Of a stretch of DNA of 64,000 nucleotides, positions 8,928 to 17,252 are shown piece by piece. Below the pieces are notes generated by a model. That model was not told where the DNA came from. It did not search any database and worked only from the letters and a program-made list of their open reading frames with translations. The stretch lies in NCBI GenBank assembly GCA_046160675.1, contig JBJXHH010000131.1, positions 1 to 64,000 on the forward strand, given 5' to 3'. Made by a program: the position numbers and the translations under genes. The DNA is from JACMJP01 sp046160675 (GTDB taxonomy: Bacteria > Bacteroidota > Bacteroidia > Chitinophagales > BACL12). Numbering within the stretch: the stretch's first letter is position 1; each line of letters begins with the position of its first letter.

Positions 8928-9305
8928 ATGTCATCAATTATTTGGATTATTTACATTGCGGTAATTGTAATAGTAATTGCCGGAATGTGGAAAGCTTTTG
9001 AAAAAGCAGGTAAACCGGGTTGGGCTGTCATTATCCCGATCTATAATATCATTGTAATGCTTCAAATTGCCAAACGCCCACTGTGGTGGATCTTTTTACT
9101 CATTATTCCTTTGGTCAATATTATTATCCTTTTCATTATGTCTATCGACATTGCTAAAAATTTTGGAAAAGAGGCAGGCTTTGGAGTTGGGCTTGCATTG
9201 CTTGGATTTATTTTCTGGCCCATCCTTGGTTTTGGTGACGCCCAATATATAAACAATACCTCAAATGTTGGCGACCCGAATATTCTTGATTCAAACCTGA
9301 AATAA
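8928..9305 (+). CDS. small multi-spanning membrane protein, DUF5684-like
   Basis: A 125-residue membrane protein with about three or four hydrophobic helices (residues 3-20, 30-45, 48-70 and 82-102). The segment KAGKPGWAVIIPIYNII followed by RPLWWIFLLIIPLVNI is the hallmark of the DUF5684 family, which is sometimes found near signal peptidases. Function is unknown. A TACCTTCG box at 8861-8868, close to the TAnnTTTG consensus, may be its promoter. A hairpin (TTCGGC/GCCGAA, 8865-8886) lies in the leader. A terminator follows the gene at 9329-9360. Confidence 0.8.
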   Translation: MSSIIWIIYIAVIVIVIAGMWKAFEKAGKPGWAVIIPIYNIIVMLQIAKRPLWWIFLLIIPLVNIIILFIMSIDIAKNFGKEAGFGVGLALLGFIFWPILGFGDAQYINNTSNVGDPNILDSNLK

Positions 9306-9328
9306 GCATTTTTTCAAAATATCATTCT

Positions 9329-9360
9329 AAGCCCGGAGTCATTTCGGGCTTTCTTCTTTT
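9329..9360 (+). terminator. Rho-independent terminator after the DUF5684-like gene
   Basis: AAGCCCG at 9329-9335 pairs with CGGGCTT at 9345-9351 around a 9-base loop and is followed by a T-rich run (TCTTCTTTT). It separates this gene from purF. Confidence 0.8.
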
Positions 9361-9383
9361 CCCGCTAACTTTACATCTCCATT

Positions 9384-11285
9384 GTGAGCGATTCTCTTAC
9401 ACATGAATGCGGTGTAGCCCTTATCAGGCTGTTAAAACCGCTTGAATACTACAAGGAAAAGTACGGCACTGCACAATACGGTCTCAATAAACTCTATCTC
9501 CTTCTTGAAAAACAACATAACAGGGGACAGGATGGTGCAGGCATCGCAACTGTAAAACTCAACCTTGAGGCAGGTTATAAATACATTGATGTGCAAAGAA
9601 GCCCTAACCCGAATGCCATCAAGGAAGTGTTTGATGAGGTTTTTAATCACATTAAAAAAAAGAAAAGAGATAATCCTTCAAAATCAGAAGATGCAAATTG
9701 GATCAAGCAAAATGTAAAGTTTACCGGCGAAGTAATGATAGGACACCTTCGTTATGGTACACATGGAAAAAATTCTGTGTTCAGCGTTCATCCTTTCCTC
9801 AGGGAGAATAATTGGATGACAAGAAACATAGCCCTTGCGGGAAACTTTAATATGGTGAACAACAGCGACCTCTTCAAGCAGTTGATAGCCCTGGGTCAGC
9901 ACCCGAAAGAAAAGACCGACACTGTTACTGTGATGGAAAAGATCGGGCATTTTTTAGACACTGAGGTTCAGAATTTATTTGATCAGTACCATGATTATCA
10001 TGATAATAAGACAGTAAGTGATCTCATTGCTAATGATCTGGATGTAGCAAAAGTTCTGAGCCGTTCAGCGAAAGATTTTGAAGGGGGATATTCAATTGTT
10101 GGTGTGTTGGGACATGGGGATGCATTTGTTATGCGAGACCCCAACGGGATCCGTCCTGCATATTATTATGTAGATGAAGAGGTTTGTGTTGCCGCAAGCG
10201 AACGACCCGCAATCATGACGGTATTTGATGTGCCGTTTGAAAATATGCAAGAACTAAAACCCGGACATGCACTTATTATAAAAAGAAACGGAAAAGTAAA
10301 AGAAGAATATATTCAGAAGCCTGGTGAAAGAAAGGCTTGCAGTTTTGAACGTATTTATTTCTCAAGGGGAAATGATAAAGAGATTTATGAAGAACGTAAA
10401 CAACTTGGGACCTTGCTTACACCCCAAGTGTTGGAAGCAATTAATTATGATCTTGATAACACAATATTTTCTTTCATTCCGAACACAGCCGAAATAGCAT
10501 TTTACGGTTTGATAAAAGGGGTTGAAAAATATCTGAGCATAGAAAAAACAAGGATCGCTAAAGAAGCCAACGGCAAACTTTCTGAATTTGATCTGCAAAA
10601 ATTATTTGATAAAAGACCAAGGGTAGAAAAACTTGCGCTGAAAGATGTGAAGATGCGAACCTTTATTACTAATGACAATGACCGCAGCGACATGGTTAGT
10701 CATGTGTATGATGTAACTTACGGGCAGGTAAGAAAAGATAATGATACGATCGTACTTCTGGATGATTCTATTGTAAGGGGAACGACATTAAAGCAAAGCA
10801 TAATCGCCATCTTAGATCGTCTGCATCCGAAAAAGATTATTATTGTTTCATCTGCTCCGCAAATCCGTTACCCGGATTGTTATGGAATTGACATGAGTAA
10901 AATGGGTGATTTTGTTGCTTTCAGAGCTGCGATAGAACTAACAAAAGAAAAAGGAAACGAAAAACTGTTACATGAAGTCTATGACTTGTGTAGGCAACAG
11001 GAGTTTAACATCAGTGGTACAGTCCCCAATTTCGTGAAGAAAATATACGAACAATTTTCAGATGATGATATTTCAAAAAAGGTAAGTGAAATAGTTACAA
11101 CTAAGCAAATCCGGGCGGAAGTTGAGATCATTTATCAGTCAGTTGAAAACCTACACATGGCTTGCCCTAAAAACCTCGGCGACTGGTACTTTACCGGAAA
11201 CTACCCTACACCAAACGGCAGCAAAGTGGCTAATAAAGCTTTTATGAATTTCATGGATGGGAAGGATGAAAGGGCTTATGAATAA
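9384..11285 (+). CDS. purF: amidophosphoribosyltransferase (long form)
   Basis: First committed enzyme of purine synthesis, making 5-phosphoribosylamine from PRPP and glutamine. The 633-residue product starts at GTG 9384. Cys9 (THECGVALIR) is the expected N-terminal nucleophile of the class II glutaminase domain, so a short propeptide must be removed. The glutaminase domain has RGQDGAGIA and GHLRYGTHG. The phosphoribosyltransferase PRPP loop is VLLDDSIVRGTTLKQS (about residues 455-470), and PQIRYPDCYGIDMS is the usual downstream block. The protein is longer than the roughly 470-510 residues of most PurF; the long form is common in Bacteroidota. TAACTTTA at 9366-9373 may be the promoter, which would leave almost no leader. 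Confidence 0.93.
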   Translation: MSDSLTHECGVALIRLLKPLEYYKEKYGTAQYGLNKLYLLLEKQHNRGQDGAGIATVKLNLEAGYKYIDVQRSPNPNAIKEVFDEVFNHIKKKKRDNPSKSEDANWIKQNVKFTGEVMIGHLRYGTHGKNSVFSVHPFLRENNWMTRNIALAGNFNMVNNSDLFKQLIALGQHPKEKTDTVTVMEKIGHFLDTEVQNLFDQYHDYHDNKTVSDLIANDLDVAKVLSRSAKDFEGGYSIVGVLGHGDAFVMRDPNGIRPAYYYVDEEVCVAASERPAIMTVFDVPFENMQELKPGHALIIKRNGKVKEEYIQKPGERKACSFERIYFSRGNDKEIYEERKQLGTLLTPQVLEAINYDLDNTIFSFIPNTAEIAFYGLIKGVEKYLSIEKTRIAKEANGKLSEFDLQKLFDKRPRVEKLALKDVKMRTFITNDNDRSDMVSHVYDVTYGQVRKDNDTIVLLDDSIVRGTTLKQSIIAILDRLHPKKIIIVSSAPQIRYPDCYGIDMSKMGDFVAFRAAIELTKEKGNEKLLHEVYDLCRQQEFNISGTVPNFVKKIYEQFSDDDISKKVSEIVTTKQIRAEVEIIYQSVENLHMACPKNLGDWYFTGNYPTPNGSKVANKAFMNFMDGKDERAYE

Positions 11286-11290
11286 AGGCT

Positions 11291-12718
11291 TTAACCCTCC
11301 AGCATATTAAACATTTTCATTTTTAAGTACAACGTCTTCCTGTCAATATTTAAAATTTGAGCAGCTTTAGTCCTGTTGTATCTTACTTTTTGCAATACTT
11401 CTACAATGCGCATATACTCGGCATGGTGGGCTGCGCTTTTCAGGTCACTTGCTTTTTCATTAGGGAGGTCATAAAGAGTATTTGTCTGCCCGCCTGAAAA
11501 TTCAATGTCAAATTTGCTGTGATACACAATTTCCGAAGGGAGATCATATAATTGAATAGTATCACCACTGCATAACAGCACAGCTCTTTTTATCACATTT
11601 CCCATTTCCCGCAAATTGCCGGGCCAGCTGTAGGTTTGAAATTTCTCAAGCACCTCGGGTGAAAAGCGTAATACATTTTTATCAAATTCAGCATTTGACT
11701 GGCTGAGGAAAAAATTTGCAAAAAGTAAAATGTCTTTATCCCTGTCCCGCAGAGCAGGAACCTCAATACTAAATTCATTAAACCGGTGATACAGATCATC
11801 CCTGAATTTTCCCCGTGCAACAGATTCTGTTAATCTTTCATTAGACGCAATAATAATCCTCACATCAATATCAATTTCTTTATTACTTCCTATTCTCCGT
11901 AATCTTCTTTCCTGCACAACCCGCAGTAATAATACCTGCACATCATAAGACAAATTTGTAATTTCATCTAAAAACAAAGTACCACCCTGTGCGTATTCAA
12001 ATTGACCGGTTTTTTCTGTGATGGCTCCTGTAAAAGATCCTTTAATGTGCCCGAATAATTCGCTTGCTGCCAATTCTTTTGACAGGGCACCACAATCAAC
12101 TGCAACAAAAGGTTTTTCCGAGCGATTGCTTTTTTCATGTATCCGCCTTGCTAATGATTCTTTTCCTGTTCCGCTCTCGCCATAAATAATTACACTGCAT
12201 TGTGTAGGAGCAACAAGATCAATTTGCCTGTATAATTCTTTTGATATAGAGCTTACTCCGTCAATATATTTTTTGTCGGGCTTTAAAAATCTTTTTCCAT
12301 TCTTGCTGCCATTTTTAAATGTACTATCCTGCCCTGTTCCATTTGACCCTATTTGGTTTCCTCCCAATGCTTTTTTAATGATCATTAAAAGTTCATCGGG
12401 CAGCAATGGTTTGGTGATATAATCAAACGCTCCCAGTTTCATTACTTCAACAGCTATTTTAATATCTGAATATCCCGTTATGATGATCACCTGTGTTTCG
12501 GGCCGCAGTGTTTTAATTTTTTGAATTACATCCCTGCCGTCGCCATCACCTAATCTGAAATCACAAAACACAACATCATAATCATTTTTTCCTGCAAGCT
12601 CAACCCCGGTTTTTGCAGAATTAGATGTTTCTGTAACATATCCGTTCTTGGTGAGAAACCTGGAAAGTAAATTACAGATGGCAACGTCATCATCAATTAT
12701 AAGAATTCTGTTGCTCAT
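11291..12718 (-). CDS. NtrC-type sigma-54-dependent response regulator
   Basis: A 475-residue transcriptional activator with three domains in order. A receiver domain spans about residues 4-118 (IIDDD acid pocket, phospho-acceptor Asp in VVFCDFRLGDGDG, KP in YITKPLLP). A sigma-54 AAA+ domain spans about 160-395, with Walker A GESGTGKE, the sigma-54 contact loop GSFTGA, Walker B GGTLFLDEI and the WPGNLREM block. A Fis-type helix-turn-helix closes the protein (RYNRTKAAQILNIDRKTLY). It should activate sigma-54 promoters after phosphorylation. The likely kinase is the divergent CHASE3/PAS histidine kinase at 13517. No convincing -24/-12 site was found by eye nearby. It is downstream of the receiver-only gene on the same strand (28-bp gap). 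Confidence 0.95.
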   Translation of the reverse strand: MSNRILIIDDDVAICNLLSRFLTKNGYVTETSNSAKTGVELAGKNDYDVVFCDFRLGDGDGRDVIQKIKTLRPETQVIIITGYSDIKIAVEVMKLGAFDYITKPLLPDELLMIIKKALGGNQIGSNGTGQDSTFKNGSKNGKRFLKPDKKYIDGVSSISKELYRQIDLVAPTQCSVIIYGESGTGKESLARRIHEKSNRSEKPFVAVDCGALSKELAASELFGHIKGSFTGAITEKTGQFEYAQGGTLFLDEITNLSYDVQVLLLRVVQERRLRRIGSNKEIDIDVRIIIASNERLTESVARGKFRDDLYHRFNEFSIEVPALRDRDKDILLFANFFLSQSNAEFDKNVLRFSPEVLEKFQTYSWPGNLREMGNVIKRAVLLCSGDTIQLYDLPSEIVYHSKFDIEFSGGQTNTLYDLPNEKASDLKSAAHHAEYMRIVEVLQKVRYNRTKAAQILNIDRKTLYLKMKMFNMLEG

Positions 12719-12746
12719 AGTTCGTTGCTGAGTTTTAATGTATGTT

Positions 12747-13121
12747 TTAGTTTATTTCTTTCTGGTAATATTTTTGCAAAATCAGATTTAACTCCTGTAT
12801 GTTGAATGGCTTTGACATAAACTCATCTGCGCCCTCCCGTTTTGCTTTATTTTTATTGAGTTGGGTATCAATTGCACTGATCATAATAATTTTTAAGCCG
12901 GCATTTATGTCCTTAAAATTACGAATGTTTTCTAAACCGTTTCCATCGGGCAGATTAATATCTAAGAATAAAATGTCCGGTTCGAAATCATGAACCAACT
13001 TTCTGCCCGACTCTAGATCAAGAGAATATTTGGCTTCATAACCCTTTTTTGATGCAAGCATAGTTAACAGCATACCGATTTCTTGTTCATCGTCAATTAC
13101 TAAGACCTTCTGTTTCTTCAA
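12747..13121 (-). CDS. single-domain response regulator (receiver only)
   Basis: A 124-residue CheY-like receiver without an output domain. The acid pocket is VIDDEQE near residue 10, the phospho-acceptor aspartate is in ILFLDINLPDGNG, and the conserved lysine is in FMSKPFN. It can pass phosphate or act by protein contact; the target is unknown. It lies immediately upstream of the NtrC-type regulator and probably shares its transcript. A TAnnTTTG box at 13144-13151 on the minus strand is the likely promoter. With the kinase it may form a branched phosphorelay with two receivers. Confidence 0.92.
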   Translation of the reverse strand: MKKQKVLVIDDEQEIGMLLTMLASKKGYEAKYSLDLESGRKLVHDFEPDILFLDINLPDGNGLENIRNFKDINAGLKIIMISAIDTQLNKNKAKREGADEFMSKPFNIQELNLILQKYYQKEIN

Positions 13122-13143
13122 AATGGATAAAATTTATCAATCA

Positions 13144-13151
13144 CAAATTTA
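13144..13151 (-). promoter_or_regulatory. TAnnTTTG promoter box for the two regulator genes
   Basis: TAAATTTG on the minus strand matches the Bacteroidota -7 consensus and lies about 23 bp upstream of the receiver-only gene's ATG at 13121. The -33 region has no strong match. Confidence 0.4.
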
Positions 13152-13174
13152 ACTTATGCACCCGAAATCGGCCA

Positions 13175-13330
13175 CTACACAGGGTTATTTCCCCTTATAA
13201 GCCGCAACAAGATAGCTATTACAGCAAGCACTAATAATATATGAATTAAAGAGCCGGCACTGTAAACAAAAAATCCTAATACCCATCCAATGATCAATAT
13301 TATTGCTATAATATAAAGTAAACCACTCAT
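13175..13330 (-). CDS. lmo0937-like small membrane protein (51 aa)
   Basis: A short gene read from ATG 13328-13330 to TAG 13175-13177. The 51-residue product begins MSGLLYIIAIILIIGWVLG and continues with a second hydrophobic segment (IHILLVLAVIAILLRLIRG), the layout of the lmo0937/DUF5670 family. It has two transmembrane helices joined by a short loop with a conserved glycine-rich turn. The function is unknown; relatives are often found with general- or envelope-stress genes, which fits YtxH and DUF1469 proteins nearby. It lies between the divergent kinase and the receiver gene. Confidence 0.8.
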   Translation of the reverse strand: MSGLLYIIAIILIIGWVLGFFVYSAGSLIHILLVLAVIAILLRLIRGNNPV

Positions 13331-13516
13331 AAAAATTTATTTTAATATGTGCTAATGATATAAAAATTGTACCCATACGCATCCATTCAGCTTATTAATC
13401 CTGATTCCTTTAATTTTAGGGCTTTTACAGATTGGCCTGGAATAAGAGAAAAATAAATTCAAAAGATTCTGGGGAAAAAAAACCCCAACATGATACGATT
13501 TAACAATATTTAGAAT

Positions 13517-15241
13517 ATGCGATTATTTACAATCAGCAAGGTAGGCCAGATTACTTCTAGCATTATGATAGCGATTGTAATCATCATTGCTATTTCTGCC
13601 GTAAGCGTTTATTATAATAGGAATTTTGAGGAAAATTCCGAACTCGTTCAGCATACGTATGAGGTGATGATAGAACTTGAAGTGTTTATGCAGGAATTAA
13701 TAAATGCTGAATCACATGCACGGGCTTATTGGCTTACATCATCTGACCAGTTTATTGATAAATTTGAAACTTCCCTGAATAAAGCGAAATCATCTTTTGA
13801 GGAAGCCCAACTGCTCACGGGTAATAATCAGGCACAACAAAAAAACCTTTTAGAATTGCAAAGGTTAAGTATAAACAGGATAGAAGTGCTTGAAAAAAAT
13901 ATAACCCTGTTTGATACCATGCAGGATTATGAGTTAAAAATATTTGCTATCAATGCAGGGGTGCGCAGCGGAAGTGTTTACATGGACAGCATCCGGCAGA
14001 GTATTAATGTACTTAAAAATGAAGAAAGTATTTTGCTTGAACAGAGGCTTGTCAATTTTTATGCAGCTTCAAAAAGTTCTATTATATTCATTATTATTTC
14101 CGCTATTCTTGCACTCATCATTATTATGCTTGCATATTTTACTTTGCGCAGGGAATATTTTGATAAAGTGGACAGCGAAGAAAAATTTAAAACTATTTTT
14201 AATGAATCAGAAGATTTTATTTTTATTACAAACGATAAATTAAGATTTAAAGATGTGAATGCCTTGGGGGTCAGGCTGCTTGGTTATTCGAGGGAAGAAT
14301 TGCTTAAGAAAAAACTTACTGACCTGTTTGCCAATGAAAGATCTGTACAAGCAGTTGAAACTGCCACACAGTTTGATCAAGGTATAAATGACTATGAAGT
14401 GAGTATTCTTACAAAGTCGAATAAAGAAATTCCGATGCTGCTTAATCTCTCAGCTAAGAAAGCAGGTAAAAACAGTAAACAGGGGAGTTTGCTTGATCTT
14501 ACTGAGCGCATTGCTGATGAAAAATCAAAACAAAACATGCTATTGTTTTCCTCTACAGGCCGTATTGCCCGCATCATAGGCCATGAAGTACGCAATCCGC
14601 TTACAAACATAAACCTTTCGCTTGCACAAATGAAAGCAGATGGTGATGTAAGTGTGCAAGACAGGGAAATGTATTTTGACATTATTGAAAGGAACAGCGA
14701 CAGGATAACACAACTTGTTACACAATTACTTGATTCAACAAAATTCACTGAATTAGTAAGACAACCTGTAGCTGTTGTAAAGTTATTGGATGATACCATA
14801 TTGATGGCGAATGACAGGATACATCTTAAAAAAATAAAACTCATCAAAGAATATAACCGGGTGGGAGATTGTACAATTGTTGTTGACGGCGAGAAAATTA
14901 AAATTGCATTATTAAACATCATTATTAATGCAATTGAAGCGATGGAAACTGAAAAAGGTGTTTTACATATTGATAGTGAAACGGATAATAAAGAGTGTAA
15001 AATTATAATTTCAGATAACGGAGCCGGTATCCCGGAAAAAAACCTGAAAAAATTATTTCAGCCGTTCTTTACAAGTAAACCAAAAGGAACAGGGCTGGGC
15101 CTTACTTCAGCACACAACATTATCCTGCATCATAAAGGAAACATTAAAGTTGAAAGCGCAGTACATAAAGGCACAAAGTTTATCATCAGCCTGCCCTTGG
15201 TACCTGGCGACCTGGAAGATTCAGACATTGAAATTGAATAA
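13517..15241 (+). CDS. membrane sensor histidine kinase (CHASE3-type sensor, PAS, HisKA, HATPase)
   Basis: A 574-residue inner-membrane kinase. A first membrane helix (about 12-32) and a second (about 188-210) enclose a helical periplasmic domain resembling CHASE3, with ELINAESHARAYWLTSS as the typical core. A PAS domain follows (about 222-330), then the HisKA H-box GHEVRNPLTNI with the phospho-histidine, the N-box NIIINAIEAM, and ATP-lid motifs DNGAGIP and GTGLGL. It should autophosphorylate and pass phosphate to the NtrC-type regulator and/or the receiver-only protein encoded divergently. The input is unknown; CHASE3 domains sense extracytoplasmic signals. The gene ends next to the inverted-repeat element at 15243. 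Confidence 0.94.
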   Translation: MRLFTISKVGQITSSIMIAIVIIIAISAVSVYYNRNFEENSELVQHTYEVMIELEVFMQELINAESHARAYWLTSSDQFIDKFETSLNKAKSSFEEAQLLTGNNQAQQKNLLELQRLSINRIEVLEKNITLFDTMQDYELKIFAINAGVRSGSVYMDSIRQSINVLKNEESILLEQRLVNFYAASKSSIIFIIISAILALIIIMLAYFTLRREYFDKVDSEEKFKTIFNESEDFIFITNDKLRFKDVNALGVRLLGYSREELLKKKLTDLFANERSVQAVETATQFDQGINDYEVSILTKSNKEIPMLLNLSAKKAGKNSKQGSLLDLTERIADEKSKQNMLLFSSTGRIARIIGHEVRNPLTNINLSLAQMKADGDVSVQDREMYFDIIERNSDRITQLVTQLLDSTKFTELVRQPVAVVKLLDDTILMANDRIHLKKIKLIKEYNRVGDCTIVVDGEKIKIALLNIIINAIEAMETEKGVLHIDSETDNKECKIIISDNGAGIPEKNLKKLFQPFFTSKPKGTGLGLTSAHNIILHHKGNIKVESAVHKGTKFIISLPLVPGDLEDSDIEIE

Positions 15242-15242
15242 T

Positions 15243-15444
15243 TTAACCTATTGTGTGAAATACCGTTTAATCATCTCTGAGTTGAATTTTGTCAGTAAGT
15301 CCGCAGGACTGAAATATCTGTAAAAAGAAAATTACAGGTAAACGTAGCCCGCAGGAACGAAATATATCTTAAACTCGTCTTTTTTAAGTATTCTGTTCCA
15401 CCCCTCCCGGGATATTATAATTCAATTTCACACAAACGGGTTAA
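15243..15444. repeat. 202-bp intergenic element bounded by imperfect 19/20-bp inverted repeats
   Basis: The left arm at 15243-15261 (TTAACCTATTGTGTGAAAT) and the reverse complement of the right arm at 15425-15444 (TTAACCCGTTTGTGTGAAAT) differ by two substitutions and one extra base. The interior holds two related units: CCGCAGGACTGAAATAT at 15301-15317 and CCGCAGGAACGAAATAT at 15349-15365. The first is part of a small hairpin (AGTCC/GGACT, 15298-15310). CTGTAA (15318-15323) and TTACAG (15332-15337) form another stem. No open frame is evident. This looks like a miniature inverted-repeat or REP-like element between two convergent genes; it could instead encode a structured RNA. Confidence 0.55.
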
Positions 15445-15445
15445 T

Positions 15446-15700
15446 TTATTGACAATTTAGTTTAAAGCCGGATGTCAGGTTACTAAATTTTTTTCTTACT
15501 GACTTCTGCACTGTATCTACGTTATGAGAAGCAATTCTGAATTCTTCGGCAATGAAATAATAAGCCGCCCGCCTTTTTTCCGCAATGTATTTTTCCAGAG
15601 CTTTATCTTCTAATTTTACAAGCCTCACAGCTAAGTAAATGAGCCCGAATAATATCAGCACGAGCACAAAAATTATCAATATCATAGTTTCTCTTGTCAT
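15446..15700 (-). CDS. small single-span membrane protein, unknown
   Basis: An 84-residue product with one N-terminal membrane helix (MILIIFVLVLILFGLIYLAV) followed by a basic, helical tail (KLEDKALEKYIAEKRRAAYY, then RIASHNVDTVQKSVRKKF). I do not recognise the family. It ends just beyond the inverted-repeat element and sits upstream of the signalling block among other small membrane proteins. It may be co-transcribed with the lipoprotein upstream on the same strand (41-bp gap). Codon use looks normal, so I treat it as real with moderate confidence. Confidence 0.55.
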   Translation of the reverse strand: MTRETMILIIFVLVLILFGLIYLAVRLVKLEDKALEKYIAEKRRAAYYFIAEEFRIASHNVDTVQKSVRKKFSNLTSGFKLNCQ

Positions 15701-15741
15701 AATTCATTTTTTTTGTTTTAGCTACCGCCTTTATTGGCCTT

Positions 15742-15960
15742 TTATTTTAATAGTGAATCAGCATCTACTATTGAATCTACTTTCTCTTCAATTTTTTCGT
15801 AACCTTCTTTCACCCCTTCATTTACTTCTTCTAGCTCTTCAGCAGCATTTTCTAAAGCATCATTATCCTTTTTTGAATTCTCCGATTTACAGGAAAAGTT
15901 GAGTGTAAAAATTAATGCAAGCGCCAGTATGAGGAAAAAGTTTTTAAATTTTGTTTTCAT
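15742..15960 (-). CDS. small acidic lipoprotein, unknown
   Basis: A 72-residue predicted lipoprotein. The signal sequence ends in the lipobox-like LNFSC at about residues 20-24. The mature part is almost entirely charged and probably coiled-coil (NAAEELEEVNEGVKEGYEKI, then DSIVDADSLLK). No family is recognised. It is the first gene of a possible two-gene minus-strand unit with the small membrane protein, and it is divergent from the YtxH gene across a 277-bp spacer. A structural or stress-related envelope role is only a guess. Confidence 0.6.
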   Translation of the reverse strand: MKTKFKNFFLILALALIFTLNFSCKSENSKKDNDALENAAEELEEVNEGVKEGYEKIEEKVDSIVDADSLLK

Positions 15961-16237
15961 AAACCTGTTTTAGAATTACAGAAACAGAATTTATGCCTCA
16001 GGATTAAGCTTTGCGTAAAATGCATGTAAACAGATTACTTATATCATTTATTACAGAGAATTGCCGGGACTCAGTAATACATGATTATTTGAAAAAGGGA
16101 AATTATTTACCCAACATGTGTCAATATTTTTTAGATGGCCCTCTGCAAATCTTTTGATGATGCAGAAAAAGCTGCTGGCATGATTTTTCAAAAACATATA
16201 ACAAATAAATTATTAAACAATCTAAAATTTTTAAAGT

Positions 16238-16486
16238 ATGAACGCAAAACAAATAGCAATGGCATTTATGGCAGGGCTTGCTGCCGGAGCTGCAATCGGG
16301 ATTTTATTTGCCCCTGAGGCCGGAAATGAATCAAGAACAAAAATTAAAGAAAAGGCCGGAAAATTAGGGGAATTCCTGAAACGTAAAACAGATGAGCTGA
16401 GGGGCGCTGCTGAAGATCTTGCTGACCAGGCACAGGACATGACTGAAAAAGTTTACAACAAATCGAGCTCAAAAGTAAATTCATAA
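16238..16486 (+). CDS. YtxH-domain protein
   Basis: An 82-residue protein with an N-terminal glycine- and alanine-rich membrane segment (FMAGLAAGAAIGILFAPEAG) followed by an amphipathic helical tail (RTKIKEKAGKLGEFLKRKTD), the standard YtxH layout. YtxH proteins are induced under general or envelope stress in several bacteria; no enzymatic role is known. It is the first gene of a probable operon with the DUF1469-like protein (17-bp gap) and a third small helical protein. An upstream TGGCATG at 16176-16182 resembles half of a sigma-54 site, but the -12 part is absent. Confidence 0.85.
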   Translation: MNAKQIAMAFMAGLAAGAAIGILFAPEAGNESRTKIKEKAGKLGEFLKRKTDELRGAAEDLADQAQDMTEKVYNKSSSKVNS

Positions 16487-16503
16487 TTTTTTAAGTTCAT
16501 TTT

Positions 16504-16854
16504 ATGAATGACACGAAAAAAGCAGTTCAGATTTTTGTTGCTGATCTGAAGGAGTATGTTGACACAAGAGTAGACATTACTTCATTAACGGCAACTGAAA
16601 AGTCAGCGGGAGTATTAAGCACCTTGATAACGAAAGGTGCTTTAATTCTCTTTCTCGCCTTTGCAATCTTTTTCGGATCATTAGGCCTGGCGATCTATAT
16701 CGGATACAGCAGCGGGAATTTAACAAGCGGGTTTTTATGGGTGGCTGGTGGTTATGCTATTATTGTTATCGTTTTACTGATCGTAAAAGACAGTTGGCTC
16801 AAAACTCCCATATTAAATGCGCTGATAAAACAATTCTTCACCGATGGCAAATAA
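16504..16854 (+). CDS. DUF1469/phage-holin-superfamily-like membrane protein
   Basis: A 116-residue protein with a helical N-terminus (FVADLKEYVDTRVDITSLTA), two membrane helices (LILFLAFAIFFGSLGLAIYI and FLWVAGGYAIIVIVLLIVK) and a short tail. This is the YqjE/DUF1469 pattern, which databases often call phage holin family. No phage gene is near, so a lytic role is unlikely. In proteobacteria, YqjE sits with YqjD/YqjK, ribosome- and membrane-associated stationary-phase proteins; the order YtxH, DUF1469, small helical protein here resembles that set. Its last 11 bases overlap the next gene. Confidence 0.8.
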   Translation: MNDTKKAVQIFVADLKEYVDTRVDITSLTATEKSAGVLSTLITKGALILFLAFAIFFGSLGLAIYIGYSSGNLTSGFLWVAGGYAIIVIVLLIVKDSWLKTPILNALIKQFFTDGK

Positions 16855-17206
16855 TACCTATCAAATAAAAAATGCTGATGACCTGAAAGCCGAAATACAA
16901 AGGCTTAGAATCTTAAGAGACCAGCAGGAGCAGCAATTGAAAGAAAGTTTTGATGCGTTGCACGAAAGCATGAACGTTGAAAATATTACTAAGCTTGCCT
17001 TTCAATCACTGATGAAGAATGTGAAAACCGATGAAAATATTGCTAAGCAGGGTATTATGCTCGGGGCCCATGTGCTTGTAGATGATATTCTTTTCAGGAA
17101 CAAAGGCTCTGTAACAAAATTTGTTGCGGAGAACGTTGTAAAACTTGCTGCTAATTTTTTATTGAAAAAAAGGGCGAAAACCAATTCAGTGAAAGCTGAA
17201 GATTAA
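16844..17206 (+). CDS. small helical protein of the YtxH-DUF1469 operon, unknown
   Basis: A 120-residue protein with an N-terminal coiled-coil (DDLKAEIQRLRILRDQQEQQ) and a C-terminal amphipathic or weakly hydrophobic half (NVVKLAANFLLKKRAK). I do not recognise a named family. It begins 11 bp inside the DUF1469-like gene, so the two are probably translationally coupled. By position it is the counterpart of YqjK-type proteins. A role in the same envelope-associated complex is inferred only from gene order. Confidence 0.7.
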   Translation: MANNTYQIKNADDLKAEIQRLRILRDQQEQQLKESFDALHESMNVENITKLAFQSLMKNVKTDENIAKQGIMLGAHVLVDDILFRNKGSVTKFVAENVVKLAANFLLKKRAKTNSVKAED

Positions 17207-17252
17207 TTAGTTACCCAATATTTTCATGAAACCCTGAAAAACCGGATCTGAT

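Noticed and set aside
16170..16195. Sigma-54 -24/-12 promoter upstream of the YtxH gene, and a similar TGGCATG at 20868-20874
   Set aside because: TGGCATG is present but the GC of the -12 element is missing at the required 10-base spacing in both.
16135..16317. 60-codon plus-strand frame before and over the YtxH gene
   Set aside because: It overlaps the YtxH start in another frame and has no domain or hydrophobic pattern.
16504..16854. Prophage lysis gene (holin-like annotation)
   Set aside because: It is the DUF1469/YqjE type, no other phage genes are near and gene order fits a stress operon.
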